From the NCBI RefSeq assembly GCF_001697225.1, contig NZ_CP014671.1, forward strand, positions 868,001 to 932,000: a DNA stretch of 64,000 nucleotides, written 5' to 3'. The notes beneath the pieces were generated by a model that made no database searches, had not been told where the DNA came from, and saw nothing but the letters and a program-made list of their open reading frames with translations. Each line of letters opens with the position of its first letter. Within the stretch, counting starts at the first letter, position 1. This stretch comes from Immundisolibacter cernigliae (lineage in GTDB: Bacteria > Pseudomonadota > Gammaproteobacteria > Immundisolibacterales > Immundisolibacteraceae). This document shows positions 48,993 through 58,830 of this stretch, one piece after another. Both the position numbers and the translations under genes were made by a program.

Positions 48993-50021
48993 ATGAGCAA
49001 GGGGGTTGTTTTTGTCTCGACCGACTGGATTTCGGACGTGCTGGCCGACGCACTCGGCAAGCTCGACTGCGAAATCATCCGCGGCCCGGCGGCCACCGGC
49101 CCGGGTTTCACCGTCTACAACCCGGCCGACTATGAGCGGCTGTTCGGTCGCACCGACGTGATCGTGGCCAGCCCCATCACCAAGATCGACCGTTCGATCA
49201 TGGAAGCGGCGCCGCGCCTGCGGGCCATCATGTCGCCGGTGATCGGGGTCGAGAGCATCGACGTCGACGCCGCTACCGAGCTTGGCATCATCGTCGGCCA
49301 CGGCGCCACGCCGGAGAATTTCCTTGGCATGTCCGAGGCGACCGTGCTGTTCATCGCGGCGCTGGCCATGCAAATGCCGTTCAAGCAGCGCCTGCTGGCC
49401 GAAAACGCGCCCCGGCCGCGTGAGCTCACGGCCCGCAGCGTGCGCGGACGCACCATCGGTCTGGTCGGCATGGGCCGCATTGCGCGCGGCGTGGTCGACC
49501 GCCTGCAGGGCTGGGAAACCGAGATCCTCTACTTCGATCCCTACGTGCCGCAGGACAAGGCGCCGGCCGGCGCCAAGAAGGTGGAACTGGACGAGCTGCT
49601 GAAGCGCTCGGACTTCGTCAGCATGCACGTGACCGTCACCGACCAGACGCGCGCCATGATCGGCGAGCGCGAGCTGCGCCTGATGAAGCCGACGGCGTAC
49701 CTGGTCAACACCGCTCGCGGCGCGGCGCTGGACGAAGCGGCCGTGTACAAGGTGCTCAAGGAAGGCGCAATCGCCGGCGCGGCGCTGGATGCCTTCGTCG
49801 AGGAGCCGCTGCCGATGAGCAGCCCGCTGCGCGAGTTCGTGGGTTCCGACAACGTCATCCTGACGCCGCACATCATCGGCCATTCGTACGACGTAATGGC
49901 CTCGCTGCCGGTGGCTGCAAAGGCCAACGTCGAGCGCGTATTGCGCGGCGAGCCGCCGCTGTACACCAAGAACCCCGAGGCCATCGAGCGCTGGAAGGCG
50001 CGCGTGGCCAAGATCGGTTGA
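48993..50021 (+). CDS. D-isomer-specific 2-hydroxyacid dehydrogenase
   Basis: A 342-residue protein from ATG 48993, with AGGAGA at a suitable distance. The NAD-binding motif is GLVGMGRIARGVVDRLQGWE. The catalytic Arg, Glu and His appear in VNTARGAALDEAAVYK, LDAFVEEPLPMSS and ILTPHIIGHS. The overall form is that of phosphoglycerate dehydrogenase/glyoxylate reductase-like enzymes, but the substrate is uncertain. Alone between repeats and the RpfE-like gene. Confidence 0.9.
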   Translation: MSKGVVFVSTDWISDVLADALGKLDCEIIRGPAATGPGFTVYNPADYERLFGRTDVIVASPITKIDRSIMEAAPRLRAIMSPVIGVESIDVDAATELGIIVGHGATPENFLGMSEATVLFIAALAMQMPFKQRLLAENAPRPRELTARSVRGRTIGLVGMGRIARGVVDRLQGWETEILYFDPYVPQDKAPAGAKKVELDELLKRSDFVSMHVTVTDQTRAMIGERELRLMKPTAYLVNTARGAALDEAAVYKVLKEGAIAGAALDAFVEEPLPMSSPLREFVGSDNVILTPHIIGHSYDVMASLPVAAKANVERVLRGEPPLYTKNPEAIERWKARVAKIG

Positions 50022-50117
50022 CCGCTTTTAGTTGAGTGATCGGCCTGCCCCGGCCTCACCGGCCGGGGCAGGCCGTCGCTGCTTGGGCGAGCACCGTTTC
50101 TGGCACACTCGCCGCGC

Positions 50118-51047
50118 ATGTCCGCCCGCCTCACCGTTCATTTCTCCGGCGTGCCGGCCGCGCATCTGGCCGCCGTGTCCGGTCTCACGCCCGTTGCCCC
50201 GCCGGCGGGCGATTCCGCCGCAGGCGCCTGCGCCCTGTTCGGCCTGAACGGCGACGATATGCCGCTGGCGGCCATCACCTACACCCACGATTTCGGCACG
50301 CCGCCGCCGGCCTGGTGCGCGCGACTCGATCCGGTGTGCCTGATGCCGTCCGGCGCCACGCTGCGCCTGGTTGAACTCCCCCAGACGCCGCTTTCGGAAC
50401 CGGACGCCCGCGAGCTGTTCGACCGGGTCAGCGCAGCCGGCGTGATTCCCGGCGTGCAGTGGCGGTTTGGCGCGCCGCACCGCTGGTATGTGGAGAGTAC
50501 CGATGCGCCGGATATCCAGACCTGCCCGCCCGACAGCCTGCCCGGCGGGGATGTGGCCGCCGGCCAGCCGCGCGGCGCCGACGCGCCACGCTGGCAAGGC
50601 TGGCTGAACGAGCTGCAGATGCTGCTGTTCGACGCCGCGCCAAACCTTGCCCGCGAGGCGCGCGACCTGCCGCCGGCTAACGGCCTGTGGCTGTGGGGCG
50701 GCGGCACGGCGCCCAGCCTCTCGCCGGCGCCCTTCGATACCGTTTGCACCGATCAACCGCTCATCGGCGGGCTTGCGCGGCTGGCCGGCCGCACCCCGCG
50801 GGCGGTGCCGGAATCGGTCGCTGAGTGGCTCGATGCCCCGCCCTCAGGTCACGCCCTGCTAGGACTCGGTGCCGACGCGGCGGCGCCGGAACGCGCCGCG
50901 CACTGGCTCGATGCCTTGCAGGCCGCGCTCGACGGCGGACGACTGGAAGCCGTCACGCTGCATGCGGGCGGCGCGCGCTTTCACTTGCAGCGGCGCAGCC
51001 TGCTGGCGCGGCTGCGCCGTGGCCTGCGCCGCCGCGCACCGCGGTGA
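50118..51047 (+). CDS. RpfE-like protein (COG4255-type) beside recJ
   Basis: A 309-residue protein with GVQWRFGAPHRWYVESTDAP, LNELQMLLFDAAPNLAREAR and NGLWLWGGGTAPSL. These match the family called RpfE or phosphoglycerate-mutase-related, whose genes sit directly before recJ in xanthomonads and relatives. Its role is not known; the catalytic residues of true phosphoglycerate mutases are not evident to me. The stop overlaps the recJ GTG start. Confidence 0.7.
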   Translation: MSARLTVHFSGVPAAHLAAVSGLTPVAPPAGDSAAGACALFGLNGDDMPLAAITYTHDFGTPPPAWCARLDPVCLMPSGATLRLVELPQTPLSEPDARELFDRVSAAGVIPGVQWRFGAPHRWYVESTDAPDIQTCPPDSLPGGDVAAGQPRGADAPRWQGWLNELQMLLFDAAPNLAREARDLPPANGLWLWGGGTAPSLSPAPFDTVCTDQPLIGGLARLAGRTPRAVPESVAEWLDAPPSGHALLGLGADAAAPERAAHWLDALQAALDGGRLEAVTLHAGGARFHLQRRSLLARLRRGLRRRAPR

Positions 51048-52765
51048 AACTCGGACAGGCGATCCGGCGCCGTCCGACGCCGCCGGCGGAGCAGGTCGCC
51101 GCGCTCGAGGCCCGCCTCGGCTGCCCGGTGCTGGCGCGGGTTTACGCCGCCCGCGGCGTGGCAGTGGACGCGCTCGGCTATCCCGCCGAGCGCCTGCTGC
51201 CACCGCATACGCTGCACGGCATCGATGCCGCGACCCGCCTCGCGGCGCGGGTGCTGACCGGCGGTGGACGGCTGCTGGTGGTGGCCGATTACGACGCCGA
51301 CGGCGCCACCGGCTGCGCGCTGGCGGTGCGCGGCCTGCGCGCGCTGGGCGCCACTACGGTCGATTACCTGGTGCCGAGCCGCTTCACCACCGGCTACGGC
51401 CTGTCGGTCGAGGTGGCCGAGGCTGCCCTCGCCCGCCGGCCGGACCTGGTCATCACGGTCGACAATGGCATCGCCAGCCTGGACGGCGTCGCCCGCCTGG
51501 GCGCGGCCGGCGTGCCGGTGATCGTGACCGACCACCACCTGCCGGGCGAACGGCTGCCGCCGGCCGCTGCCATCGTCAATCCGCGCCTGCCGGGCGATGG
51601 CTTTGCGAGCAAGCACCTGGCCGGCGTGGGGGTGATGTTCTACCTGCTGCTGGCGCTGCGGGCCGGGCTGCGCGCCGACGGCTGGTTCGGCGGCGGGCGG
51701 CCCGAACCGAAGCTCGCCCGCCTGCTCGACCTGGTGGCGCTGGGCACCGTGGCCGACGTGGTGCCGCTCGACTACAACAACCGCCTGCTGGTGGCGCAGG
51801 GCCTGGCCAGACTCAACGCCGGCGGCGGCCAGCCCGGCGTGCGGGCGCTGCTCGGCCTGCCGGCGGGCCGCAGCGCAATCACGGCGGCCGATCTGGCCTT
51901 TCGCGCCGGGCCGCGCCTGAACGCCGCCGGGCGCATGGACGACATGAGCCTGGGGATCGAGTGCCTGCTGACCGACGACCCGTCCGCCGCGGCCGACATG
52001 GCGGCCCAGCTCGAGGCCCTGAACCAGGACCGGCGCGTCGTGGAGGCGCAGATGCAGGCCCAGGCCACGGCGCAGATGAGCGCCCTGCCGGGCCCGCTGC
52101 CGGCGGCGCTGTGCCTGCACGACGCCGACTGGCACCCGGGCGTGATCGGCATCATCGCAGCGCGCCTTCGCGAGCGTCACGGCCGCCCGGCGGTCGCCTT
52201 CGCACCGGCCGAACACGGTCGCTGGCGCGGCTCGGCCCGCTCGCTGCCCGGCGTGCACATACGCGACGCCCTGGCTGCGGTGGCGGCACGCCATCCCGGC
52301 CTGATCGAAAAATTCGGCGGCCACGCCATGGCCGCCGGCCTGACGCTGGCCGGCGAACATCTGCCCGCATTCGCGGCGGCGCTGGCCGATGCAGTTCTCG
52401 AACAAACCGGCGGGGCACTGCCCGAAGACGCGCTGCTGAGCGACGGCGCGCTCGACCCGGCGCTGCTGACGCTGGACCTGGCCGAACGCCTGCACGGCGC
52501 CGGACCGTGGGGCCAGGGCTTTGCGGCGCCGCTGTTCGACGACGAATTCGACTTGCGCGAGGCGCGCGTGGTGGGTGCAGATCACCTGCGCCTGCTACTG
52601 GCGCCGCTCGCCGGTGGCGAGGCGGTTGCGGCCATCGCCTGGCGGGCAGCGGCGCTGCGCGAGCAGCTCGGATCGCGCCTGCGCGTGGCCTACCGGCCGC
52701 AGGTCAACGCCTGGCGGGGCGAGCGCCAGTTGCAGTTGCTGGTAGAAGGGCTGGCGGCGGTGTGA
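51044..52765 (+). CDS. recJ: Single-stranded-DNA exonuclease RecJ
   Basis: A 573-residue protein from GTG 51044, overlapping the preceding gene by 4 nt. The DHH phosphoesterase motifs are VVADYDADGATGCALAVRGL, VITVDNGIASLDG and VIVTDHHLPGERLPPAAAIV. The DHHA1 motif is EKFGGHAMAAGLTL. It degrades single-stranded DNA 5' to 3' in recombination and mismatch repair. Complete. Confidence 0.95.
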   Translation: MKLGQAIRRRPTPPAEQVAALEARLGCPVLARVYAARGVAVDALGYPAERLLPPHTLHGIDAATRLAARVLTGGGRLLVVADYDADGATGCALAVRGLRALGATTVDYLVPSRFTTGYGLSVEVAEAALARRPDLVITVDNGIASLDGVARLGAAGVPVIVTDHHLPGERLPPAAAIVNPRLPGDGFASKHLAGVGVMFYLLLALRAGLRADGWFGGGRPEPKLARLLDLVALGTVADVVPLDYNNRLLVAQGLARLNAGGGQPGVRALLGLPAGRSAITAADLAFRAGPRLNAAGRMDDMSLGIECLLTDDPSAAADMAAQLEALNQDRRVVEAQMQAQATAQMSALPGPLPAALCLHDADWHPGVIGIIAARLRERHGRPAVAFAPAEHGRWRGSARSLPGVHIRDALAAVAARHPGLIEKFGGHAMAAGLTLAGEHLPAFAAALADAVLEQTGGALPEDALLSDGALDPALLTLDLAERLHGAGPWGQGFAAPLFDDEFDLREARVVGADHLRLLLAPLAGGEAVAAIAWRAAALREQLGSRLRVAYRPQVNAWRGERQLQLLVEGLAAV

Positions 52766-52848
52766 GGCCTCCGGTCCGGCGACGTTTGGTCCGGACCGAC
52801 CCGGCGTGCTCGCCGCAGATTAGCGGCTGAAGCAGCAGCGGTTCTCGA

Positions 52849-52916
52849 TGTGGGAGGCCCGCCCTCGGGCCGAATTGCTCGAATTGGAAGATTCGCGGCG
52901 AGGGCGCCGCTCCCAC
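52849..52916. repeat. Family C hairpin repeat between convergent genes
   Basis: GTGGGAGGCCCGCCCTCGGG to GAGGGCGCCGCTCCCAC. It lies between recJ (plus) and the RND pump gene (minus), a natural site for a bidirectional terminator. Confidence 0.7.
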
Positions 52917-52976
52917 GGGGACGCCGCCCGCAGCCCCTGCCTTCAGGGGCTCGCTAGTCCGGGCCGGAGGCCGTGC

Positions 52977-55900
52977 TCAGACCGCCGCCGCCCGCAGCAG
53001 CCGCTGGCGATAGGCGTAATACAGCGCCGGCACCACGATCATGGTCAGCCCGGTCGAGAACAGGGTGCCGAAGATGACGCTGATGGCCAGGCCCCGGAAC
53101 ACCGGGTCCAGAAGCATCACGGTCGCGCCCAGGATGTTGGTCAGCGAGGTCAGCACGATCGGGCGCAGGCGCAGCGCACAGGCCGTGCGCATGGCCTCGC
53201 GCAGGGTCATGCCCTGCGCCTCGGCGTCGCGGCCGAACTCGATGATCAGCAGCGAGGCGCGCACCACCATGCCGACCAGGGCGATGATGCCGACCATCGA
53301 CGCGCCCGAGAATTCGGCTCCCATGATCAGGTGCCCCGGAAACACGCCGATGAAGGCCAGCGGCAGCGCCGCCAGCGCCACCAGCGGGATGGCGAACGAG
53401 CGGTAGTAGGCCACCAGCATCAGGTACACCACCGAGATCGCCAGCAGCAGCGCGTAGGTCATGTCGCGGTAGGCGTCGAGCATCATCCGCGTCTCGCCTT
53501 CCCACAGCATGTTGGTGCCGGCGATGGTGTCGGGCGGCTCGTCGTAAAGACCCAGATTGCCGACCCGCAGCGGCATGTCCTGGCTGCCCCTGATTTCACC
53601 AAGGCGCTCGTTCAAACCGAGCACGGCGTAAAGACCCGCGCCGGTCAGGTACTCGCTGCCGACGAAAATCACCCGCTCGTTGTCCTTGTGCAGGATCGGC
53701 TCGTCCTCGTGATCCGCCACTACGTGCACCAGTTCCGACAGCGGCACGATCTGGCCGGCAGCGTTGCTCAGCTGGATGCGGTCCAGGTCCTGCGGGCGCA
53801 GCTCGTCGCGGCGCGGCACCTGGATGCGGATCGGCACCACGTTGCGCTCGTCCGGCAGGTGCACGCGCCCGACCGCGACGCCCTCGAACAGCACCTGCAG
53901 CACGTCCGCGATCTGGCGGCTGGACACGCCCGACAGGGCGGCCTTTTCCTCGTCCACCACCACCCGGTGGCGGTGCACCGGGGCGGTGACCGAATCGAAC
54001 ACCTCGGCCACGCCGGCCGTGGCCTCGAACTGCGTGCGCACATCCGCCGCCACGCGCCGCATGTCGTCCTGATCGGTGCCGTACACCTCGGCCAGCACCT
54101 TGGCGCGGCTGGGCGGACCGGGTGGGTCGTCGAAGGTACGGATCACGCTGCCCGGATAGCGCTGGCTGACCGCGTGCAGGCGCGGGCGCAGCTCGGCCAC
54201 GATGTCGAGCGAGGTGCGCGCCCGCTGGCCGCGGTGGATCAGATTGACCCGCACCTCGGCCTGGTATGGCGCGTGCCGGTTCAGGCTGCCGCGCAGCAGG
54301 TTCGACAGATCGGTGACGCCCGGCTGGGCCAGCGCCACCACATAGTTGCTGACCTCCGGCGTGGCACGCAGCTCGCGTCCGACCTCGCGTACCAGCGCGT
54401 CGGTTTGCTCGACGCTGGCGTTCTCCGGCAGGTCGACGAAGATGTTGAACGTGTTGATGTCGTCCTTGGGCAGGAAGGTCATCAGCAGGCCCAGCAGCGA
54501 TTTCTCGCCCACCGGCCCCGCCGGGCGCAGGTACTGCCAGGCCGGCATCAGGGCGCTGAGCGCAATCAGCCCGACCATGGCCACGTACAGCGCGCGGCGC
54601 GCCAGCGGCCGGTCCAGCAGCAGGCACAGCACCCGGTCATAGGCGCCGTAGGCCTGCGCGCTGTGGACCTGAAAATCACCGAGCAGGGGCTTGGGCCGCA
54701 GCCAGCGGCGCGCCGCCCAGGGCGTGACCACGTAGGCGAACAGCAGCGAGGTGAACATCGCGGTCGGCAGGTTGAACACGATCGGGAAGAAAAACTCCCC
54801 CGGCATGCCGCTGACCACGATCATGGCCGCGAACACGGCCATCATCGCGAAGGTTGCAAAGTTGGTGGCGTTGCCGATCTCGGCCACCGCCAACACAGCC
54901 ATCGCCCGCCGGTCGCCGCCCGGATTGTCGGTGTAGTGGCGATAGATGTTCTCCACCACCACGATGGCGTCGTCGACGAGCGAGCCGAGCGCCAGGATCA
55001 GCGCGAACAGCGCCACGCGGTTGATGGTGACCCCGGCAAAGCCGTCGGCCATGACCACGGTGAGCATCACCAGCGGCACCACCAGCATCACCATCAGGCC
55101 CTCGCGCCAGCCCAGCGTCAGCAACAGCGTCCCGACCACCGCCAGGATGGCGACTGCCAGATGCTCGACCAGCGTGTTGACGGCGTCGTCGGCCTTGTCG
55201 CCGTCGTTGCGCGTGGTCACCACCTGCACGCTGGCGGGCACGAACTGGCGCTGCATGCGCAGCACGCGTTCCTGGACCTGCTGGCCGATGCGCACGGCGT
55301 TCTCGCCGGACTTCTTGGCCACGGCGATGGTCACCGCCGGCAGTTCCTGGCCACCCAGCGCTGCAAAACGCGAATCCGCCGGACCGAAGGCCAGCCGGGC
55401 CATGCTGTGGCGGTCCTGCGGCGGGCCGTCGATGGTTTCGGCGACGTCTTCGAGGTAGATCAGCCGGCCCTTGCTCTCGCCCACCACCAGGTGCCGCAGG
55501 TCTTCCAGCGACGCCAGCTGGTTGTCCAGGTACACGCCGGCCCGTTCGCCGCGCTCGGTGATGTCGCCCACCGGACGGGCCAGGTTGGACGCCGCCAGGC
55601 GCGCCAGGCCCTGATCCAGGGTGATGCCGAAGGCCTGCATGCGCTCGGGCTCCACCTCCACCCGCAGCTCGCGATCACGCCCGCCGTAGACCTGCACGAT
55701 CGACACCCCGCGCACGCTGCGCAGGCGCTCGGCCATGCGGTCGGCCACGCGTTTCAGGGCATGGTCGTCATACTCGGCCGAGGCCAGGGTAATGGTGACC
55801 ACCGGCACATCGTCGGCATCGATCGGGATGACGGTCGGCGCGCCGGCCTGCGGCGGCAGGCGCGGGCGCAGTTGCTCGACCTTGTCGTAGACACGCACCA

Positions 55901-56237
55901 GGGCAGCGTCCTTGGGCACGCCCACGTCGAACTCGACCTGCACCGAGGCCAGGGAGTTGCTGGCCGTGCCGTAGGTGTGCTCGACATCCGGCATTTCGGA
56001 CAAGGCCGCTTCCAGCGGCGTCAGCAGCAGGCGTTCGACTTCCTGCGCACTGGCACCGGGCAGCGCCACGCTGACCTGCGCGGCCGGCACCAGGATTTGC
56101 GGGTTTTCCTCGCGCGGGGTGAGCAACAGGGCCAGCGTGCCGAACAGCGACACGCCCAGAATGACCAGCGGCGTGAGCTTGGAATCGACAAAAAAGCTGG
56201 CCAGACGGCCAGCGACGTTGAAGCGCGGATCGCTCAT
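52977..56237 (-). CDS. RND efflux transporter, inner-membrane pump subunit
   Basis: A 1086-residue protein with twelve predicted membrane segments in the RND order and two large periplasmic loops. Visible are FFVDSKLTPLVILGVSLFG near the N terminus, GSLVDDAIVVVENIYRHY and a related duplicated motif in the second half (GASMVGIIALVGMVVRAS). The pump exports drugs, solvents or other compounds using protons. The start overlaps the adaptor gene stop (ATGA). No outer-membrane factor gene is encoded next to it, so it must share one elsewhere. Confidence 0.92.
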   Translation of the reverse strand: MSDPRFNVAGRLASFFVDSKLTPLVILGVSLFGTLALLLTPREENPQILVPAAQVSVALPGASAQEVERLLLTPLEAALSEMPDVEHTYGTASNSLASVQVEFDVGVPKDAALVRVYDKVEQLRPRLPPQAGAPTVIPIDADDVPVVTITLASAEYDDHALKRVADRMAERLRSVRGVSIVQVYGGRDRELRVEVEPERMQAFGITLDQGLARLAASNLARPVGDITERGERAGVYLDNQLASLEDLRHLVVGESKGRLIYLEDVAETIDGPPQDRHSMARLAFGPADSRFAALGGQELPAVTIAVAKKSGENAVRIGQQVQERVLRMQRQFVPASVQVVTTRNDGDKADDAVNTLVEHLAVAILAVVGTLLLTLGWREGLMVMLVVPLVMLTVVMADGFAGVTINRVALFALILALGSLVDDAIVVVENIYRHYTDNPGGDRRAMAVLAVAEIGNATNFATFAMMAVFAAMIVVSGMPGEFFFPIVFNLPTAMFTSLLFAYVVTPWAARRWLRPKPLLGDFQVHSAQAYGAYDRVLCLLLDRPLARRALYVAMVGLIALSALMPAWQYLRPAGPVGEKSLLGLLMTFLPKDDINTFNIFVDLPENASVEQTDALVREVGRELRATPEVSNYVVALAQPGVTDLSNLLRGSLNRHAPYQAEVRVNLIHRGQRARTSLDIVAELRPRLHAVSQRYPGSVIRTFDDPPGPPSRAKVLAEVYGTDQDDMRRVAADVRTQFEATAGVAEVFDSVTAPVHRHRVVVDEEKAALSGVSSRQIADVLQVLFEGVAVGRVHLPDERNVVPIRIQVPRRDELRPQDLDRIQLSNAAGQIVPLSELVHVVADHEDEPILHKDNERVIFVGSEYLTGAGLYAVLGLNERLGEIRGSQDMPLRVGNLGLYDEPPDTIAGTNMLWEGETRMMLDAYRDMTYALLLAISVVYLMLVAYYRSFAIPLVALAALPLAFIGVFPGHLIMGAEFSGASMVGIIALVGMVVRASLLIIEFGRDAEAQGMTLREAMRTACALRLRPIVLTSLTNILGATVMLLDPVFRGLAISVIFGTLFSTGLTMIVVPALYYAYRQRLLRAAAV

Positions 56238-57319
56238 TGCGCGGCAGGCGTGCTGACCGCCAGGCGATCCCCGTCACGCAGGTCGGCCGGCGGGTTCAGC
56301 ACCAGCCGGTCGCCGTCCACAAGGCCGGCCGTGACCTCCACCCGCCCGTCGATCTGCCGACGGGTGCGCAACCAGCGAAACTCGACCTGGCCGTCGGCCG
56401 CCACCCGGAACACGCCCGAAAGACCACCGCGCTCGGTCAGCGCCGCCTGCGGCACGGTCAGGGGCTGGTCTTCACCCACGTGAAACTGGGCGCGCCCGAA
56501 CATGCCCGGCAGCAGCCCGGCGGCAATCGGCAAACTGACCTTGACCTCGTAGCGCCGGGTGGCCGGATCGGCTGACGGCACCACCCGCAACAGACGCCCT
56601 TCGTAGGCCTGCGGCGCAGCGTCGAGTTTCACCCGCACCGGCTGCGCCGGGTCGAGCTGCGTGACGCGGCTCTCGGCGACGTAGGTCTGGAACACCAGCG
56701 TGTTGCGGGCCTCGATTTCCAGAATGGGCACACCCGGCGTGGCCAGATCACCGGCCTCGCGCAGCCGCCCGACCACCACGCCGTCGACCGGGCTGGTGAT
56801 GCTGGTGTAGGCACGCTGGGCATTGGCGGTTTCAAGTGCTGCCTGGGCTTCGGCCAGGCGCGCCTGCGCCACCTGGCGCCGCACTTCGGCCTTGCGCAGG
56901 GTATCCATCGGCACGGCGCCGGTCTTGGTCAGGGCGGTGAATTTGTCCACGTCCACCCGCGCGTCAGCGAGGTCAGCCTGCGCCGAGGCGCGCGCCGCGG
57001 CCGCCCGCTGCACCGCACCCTCCACGTCGGACGGGTCGATTTCAACCACGACCTGGCCCTCGCGGACCGCGTCCCCTTCCCGCACTGCGAGCTTGCGAAT
57101 GAAGCCGCTGATGCGCGACGAAAGCTGCACGCGCTCATCCGCAAGCACGCTGCCGGGGGCGGTGTAATAGCGCGGCACCGTGCTGACGCTGGCGGTGGCC
57201 ATTACAAGATCGTCGCGGCTGCGCGACGCTGACGATGGCGTCGAATCGCCGCAGGCTGTCAGCAGCAGCGGTAACAGCACAAACAGCAGCGGGCGGCCCA
57301 TCCCTGGCCGGCACGGCAT
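56234..57319 (-). CDS. RND efflux periplasmic adaptor (membrane-fusion protein), lipoprotein
   Basis: A 361-residue protein from ATG 57317-57319; ATG at 57299-57301 gives MGRPLLFVLLPLLLTACGDS with the lipobox LTAC and may be the real start. The body has a biotinyl-lipoyl hairpin (VREGDAVREGQVVVEIDPSD, then TSPVDGVVVGRLREAGDLAT) and a coiled coil between. It would link the pump to an outer-membrane channel. It is translationally coupled to the pump gene and follows the TetR gene, whose stop overlaps its start. Confidence 0.9.
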   Translation of the reverse strand: MPCRPGMGRPLLFVLLPLLLTACGDSTPSSASRSRDDLVMATASVSTVPRYYTAPGSVLADERVQLSSRISGFIRKLAVREGDAVREGQVVVEIDPSDVEGAVQRAAAARASAQADLADARVDVDKFTALTKTGAVPMDTLRKAEVRRQVAQARLAEAQAALETANAQRAYTSITSPVDGVVVGRLREAGDLATPGVPILEIEARNTLVFQTYVAESRVTQLDPAQPVRVKLDAAPQAYEGRLLRVVPSADPATRRYEVKVSLPIAAGLLPGMFGRAQFHVGEDQPLTVPQAALTERGGLSGVFRVAADGQVEFRWLRTRRQIDGRVEVTAGLVDGDRLVLNPPADLRDGDRLAVSTPAAQ

Positions 57320-57936
57320 TATTTTGGATCCTTGCGTAAACCGTGCAGCGCCACATCCGTGACGTGATCGATGATCGCCTGACGCAGGTCGTCCGGCGTG
57401 TCGGAGGGCATCAGATAGCGTCGTACCGGCTCCAGGGTGTAGTGCCCAATGGTCAGCGCCAACGCAGAGGTAGCCAGGAACGACGGCCGGTAGTTGCCAG
57501 GCGGCAGGTCGCGTCCCACACGCATGATTTCCCGGAACGGTTCGGCGAATACCCGGGTGGCCAGGTATTCGAGCCGCTTCTCGTCCTGTTCCAGCAGCTC
57601 GCGCCGCAACATGGGCAGGAACAATTCGTCGTCGTGGATGGCGTCGACCAGCACTTCCACCACCCGGCGCACCTTGTCCTCGAATTTCGTCAGGCCCTTG
57701 AGGGCCTCGCCCATGCGGCCGATGCGGCGCCGGAAGGTGTACTCCAGCACGTCCAGATACAGCTGGTCCTTGTCGGTGAAGTGGTGATACAGCGCCGCCG
57801 GCGTAATGCCGCAGGCCTTGGCCAGGTCGCGCATGGAGGTGGCCGCGTAGCCACCGGCGGCGAACAGCGGCGCCGTTTTTTCCAGAATGTCTTCCTTGCT
57901 CAGGCGACGGATGACCTTGTCTGTTGCAGGCGGCAT
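57319..57936 (-). CDS. TetR-family transcriptional regulator of the RND operon
   Basis: A 205-residue regulator with the TetR helix-turn-helix YAATSMRDLAKACGITPAAL then YHHFTDKDQLYLDVLEY at the N terminus, and a ligand-binding C-terminal domain. It is the first gene of the tetR-adaptor-pump operon, so it probably represses itself and the pump. The inverted repeat TTCATT..AATGAA lies immediately before its start codon, a likely operator. The inducer is unknown. Confidence 0.9.
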   Translation of the reverse strand: MPPATDKVIRRLSKEDILEKTAPLFAAGGYAATSMRDLAKACGITPAALYHHFTDKDQLYLDVLEYTFRRRIGRMGEALKGLTKFEDKVRRVVEVLVDAIHDDELFLPMLRRELLEQDEKRLEYLATRVFAEPFREIMRVGRDLPPGNYRPSFLATSALALTIGHYTLEPVRRYLMPSDTPDDLRQAIIDHVTDVALHGLRKDPK

Positions 57937-57942
57937 TGGTTT

Positions 57943-57958
57943 TTCATTCCTGAATGAA
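57943..57958 (-). promoter_or_regulatory. Candidate TetR operator
   Basis: TTCATT-CCTG-AATGAA, a perfect 6-bp inverted repeat with a 4-base centre, located 6 bases upstream of the tetR start codon and overlapping its ribosome-binding site (AGGAATG on the minus strand). Binding here would block translation or transcription of the whole efflux operon. Confidence 0.5.
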
Positions 57959-58071
57959 CGTTAAGGCTCGGCTGCGCATGATACTGATCCGGACAGTAAA
58001 AGCCAGCCCAGTGTCGCGACGTGAAAGCAACTATGGAGCCAGATTTGCTCGCTGCAGCGACGCAAGTCCGG

Positions 58072-58830
58072 TCACTCGACTGCCGAGGCAGCATCACGCC
58101 GCGCCGCACGCCTGCCGAGCAGGCTGGCGACCAGCAACCCGGCCTCGAAAAGCAGGCAGATCGGCACCGCCAGCAGGGTCTGCGAGAACATGTCCGGCGG
58201 CGTCAGCACCATGCCGATCACAAACGCACCGACGATGACGTACGGCCGCCCCTTGCGCAGCGCCGCGATGTCCACAAAGCCCAGCAGCACCAGCAACACC
58301 ACCACCACCGGCACCTCGAAGGCCACGCCGAACGCCAGAAAGAGCGTCAATGCGAAGTCCAGGTAGCTCGACACATCGGTCATCACCAATACCCCGACCG
58401 GAGCGGCGGACGCGAAAAAGCCGAAGATGATCGGAAACACCAGGAAATACGCAAACGCCATCCCGAGGTAGAACAGCAACACGCTGCTGATCAGCATGGG
58501 CAGCGCGAGCGTCCGCTCGCGCTGGTACAGGCCGGGCGCCACGAACGCCCACACCTGGTAAAACACGAATGGCATGGCCAGATAGACCGCCAACATCATG
58601 GCGAACTTGAACGGCGCCAGGAAGGGTGCCGCAACGCCGGTGGCGATCATCGAGGCGCCTTCCGGCAGGCGCTGCATCAGGGGCTGTGCCAGGACCGAAT
58701 AAAGCCGGTTCGAGAACGGCATCAGCGCAGCCATCAGCACCACCACCGCCGCCACCGAACGCAGCAGGCGGGTGCGCAGCTCCAGCAGGTGCGACATCAA
58801 CGACTGCGTTGGGGCCTGCTCAGCGCTCAT
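58072..58830 (-). CDS. tatC: Sec-independent translocase subunit TatC
   Basis: A 252-residue protein with six membrane segments. Hallmarks are MSHLLELRTRLLRSVAAVVV with the conserved Glu, and YQVWAFVAPGLYQRERTLAL followed by FAYFLVFPIIFGFF. TatC binds twin-arginine signal peptides in the inner membrane. Last gene of the tatABC set, overlapping tatB by 11 nt. A Tat substrate candidate (MBL hydrolase, 36247-37455) lies in the same window. Confidence 0.95.
   Translation of the reverse strand: MSAEQAPTQSLMSHLLELRTRLLRSVAAVVVLMAALMPFSNRLYSVLAQPLMQRLPEGASMIATGVAAPFLAPFKFAMMLAVYLAMPFVFYQVWAFVAPGLYQRERTLALPMLISSVLLFYLGMAFAYFLVFPIIFGFFASAAPVGVLVMTDVSSYLDFALTLFLAFGVAFEVPVVVVLLVLLGFVDIAALRKGRPYVIVGAFVIGMVLTPPDMFSQTLLAVPICLLFEAGLLVASLLGRRAARRDAASAVE

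Noticed and set aside
52848-56483. Long plus-strand frame of about 1200 codons opposite the RND pump gene
   Set aside because: It is antisense to a complete pump gene and begins in a family C repeat. The predicted product is low-complexity.
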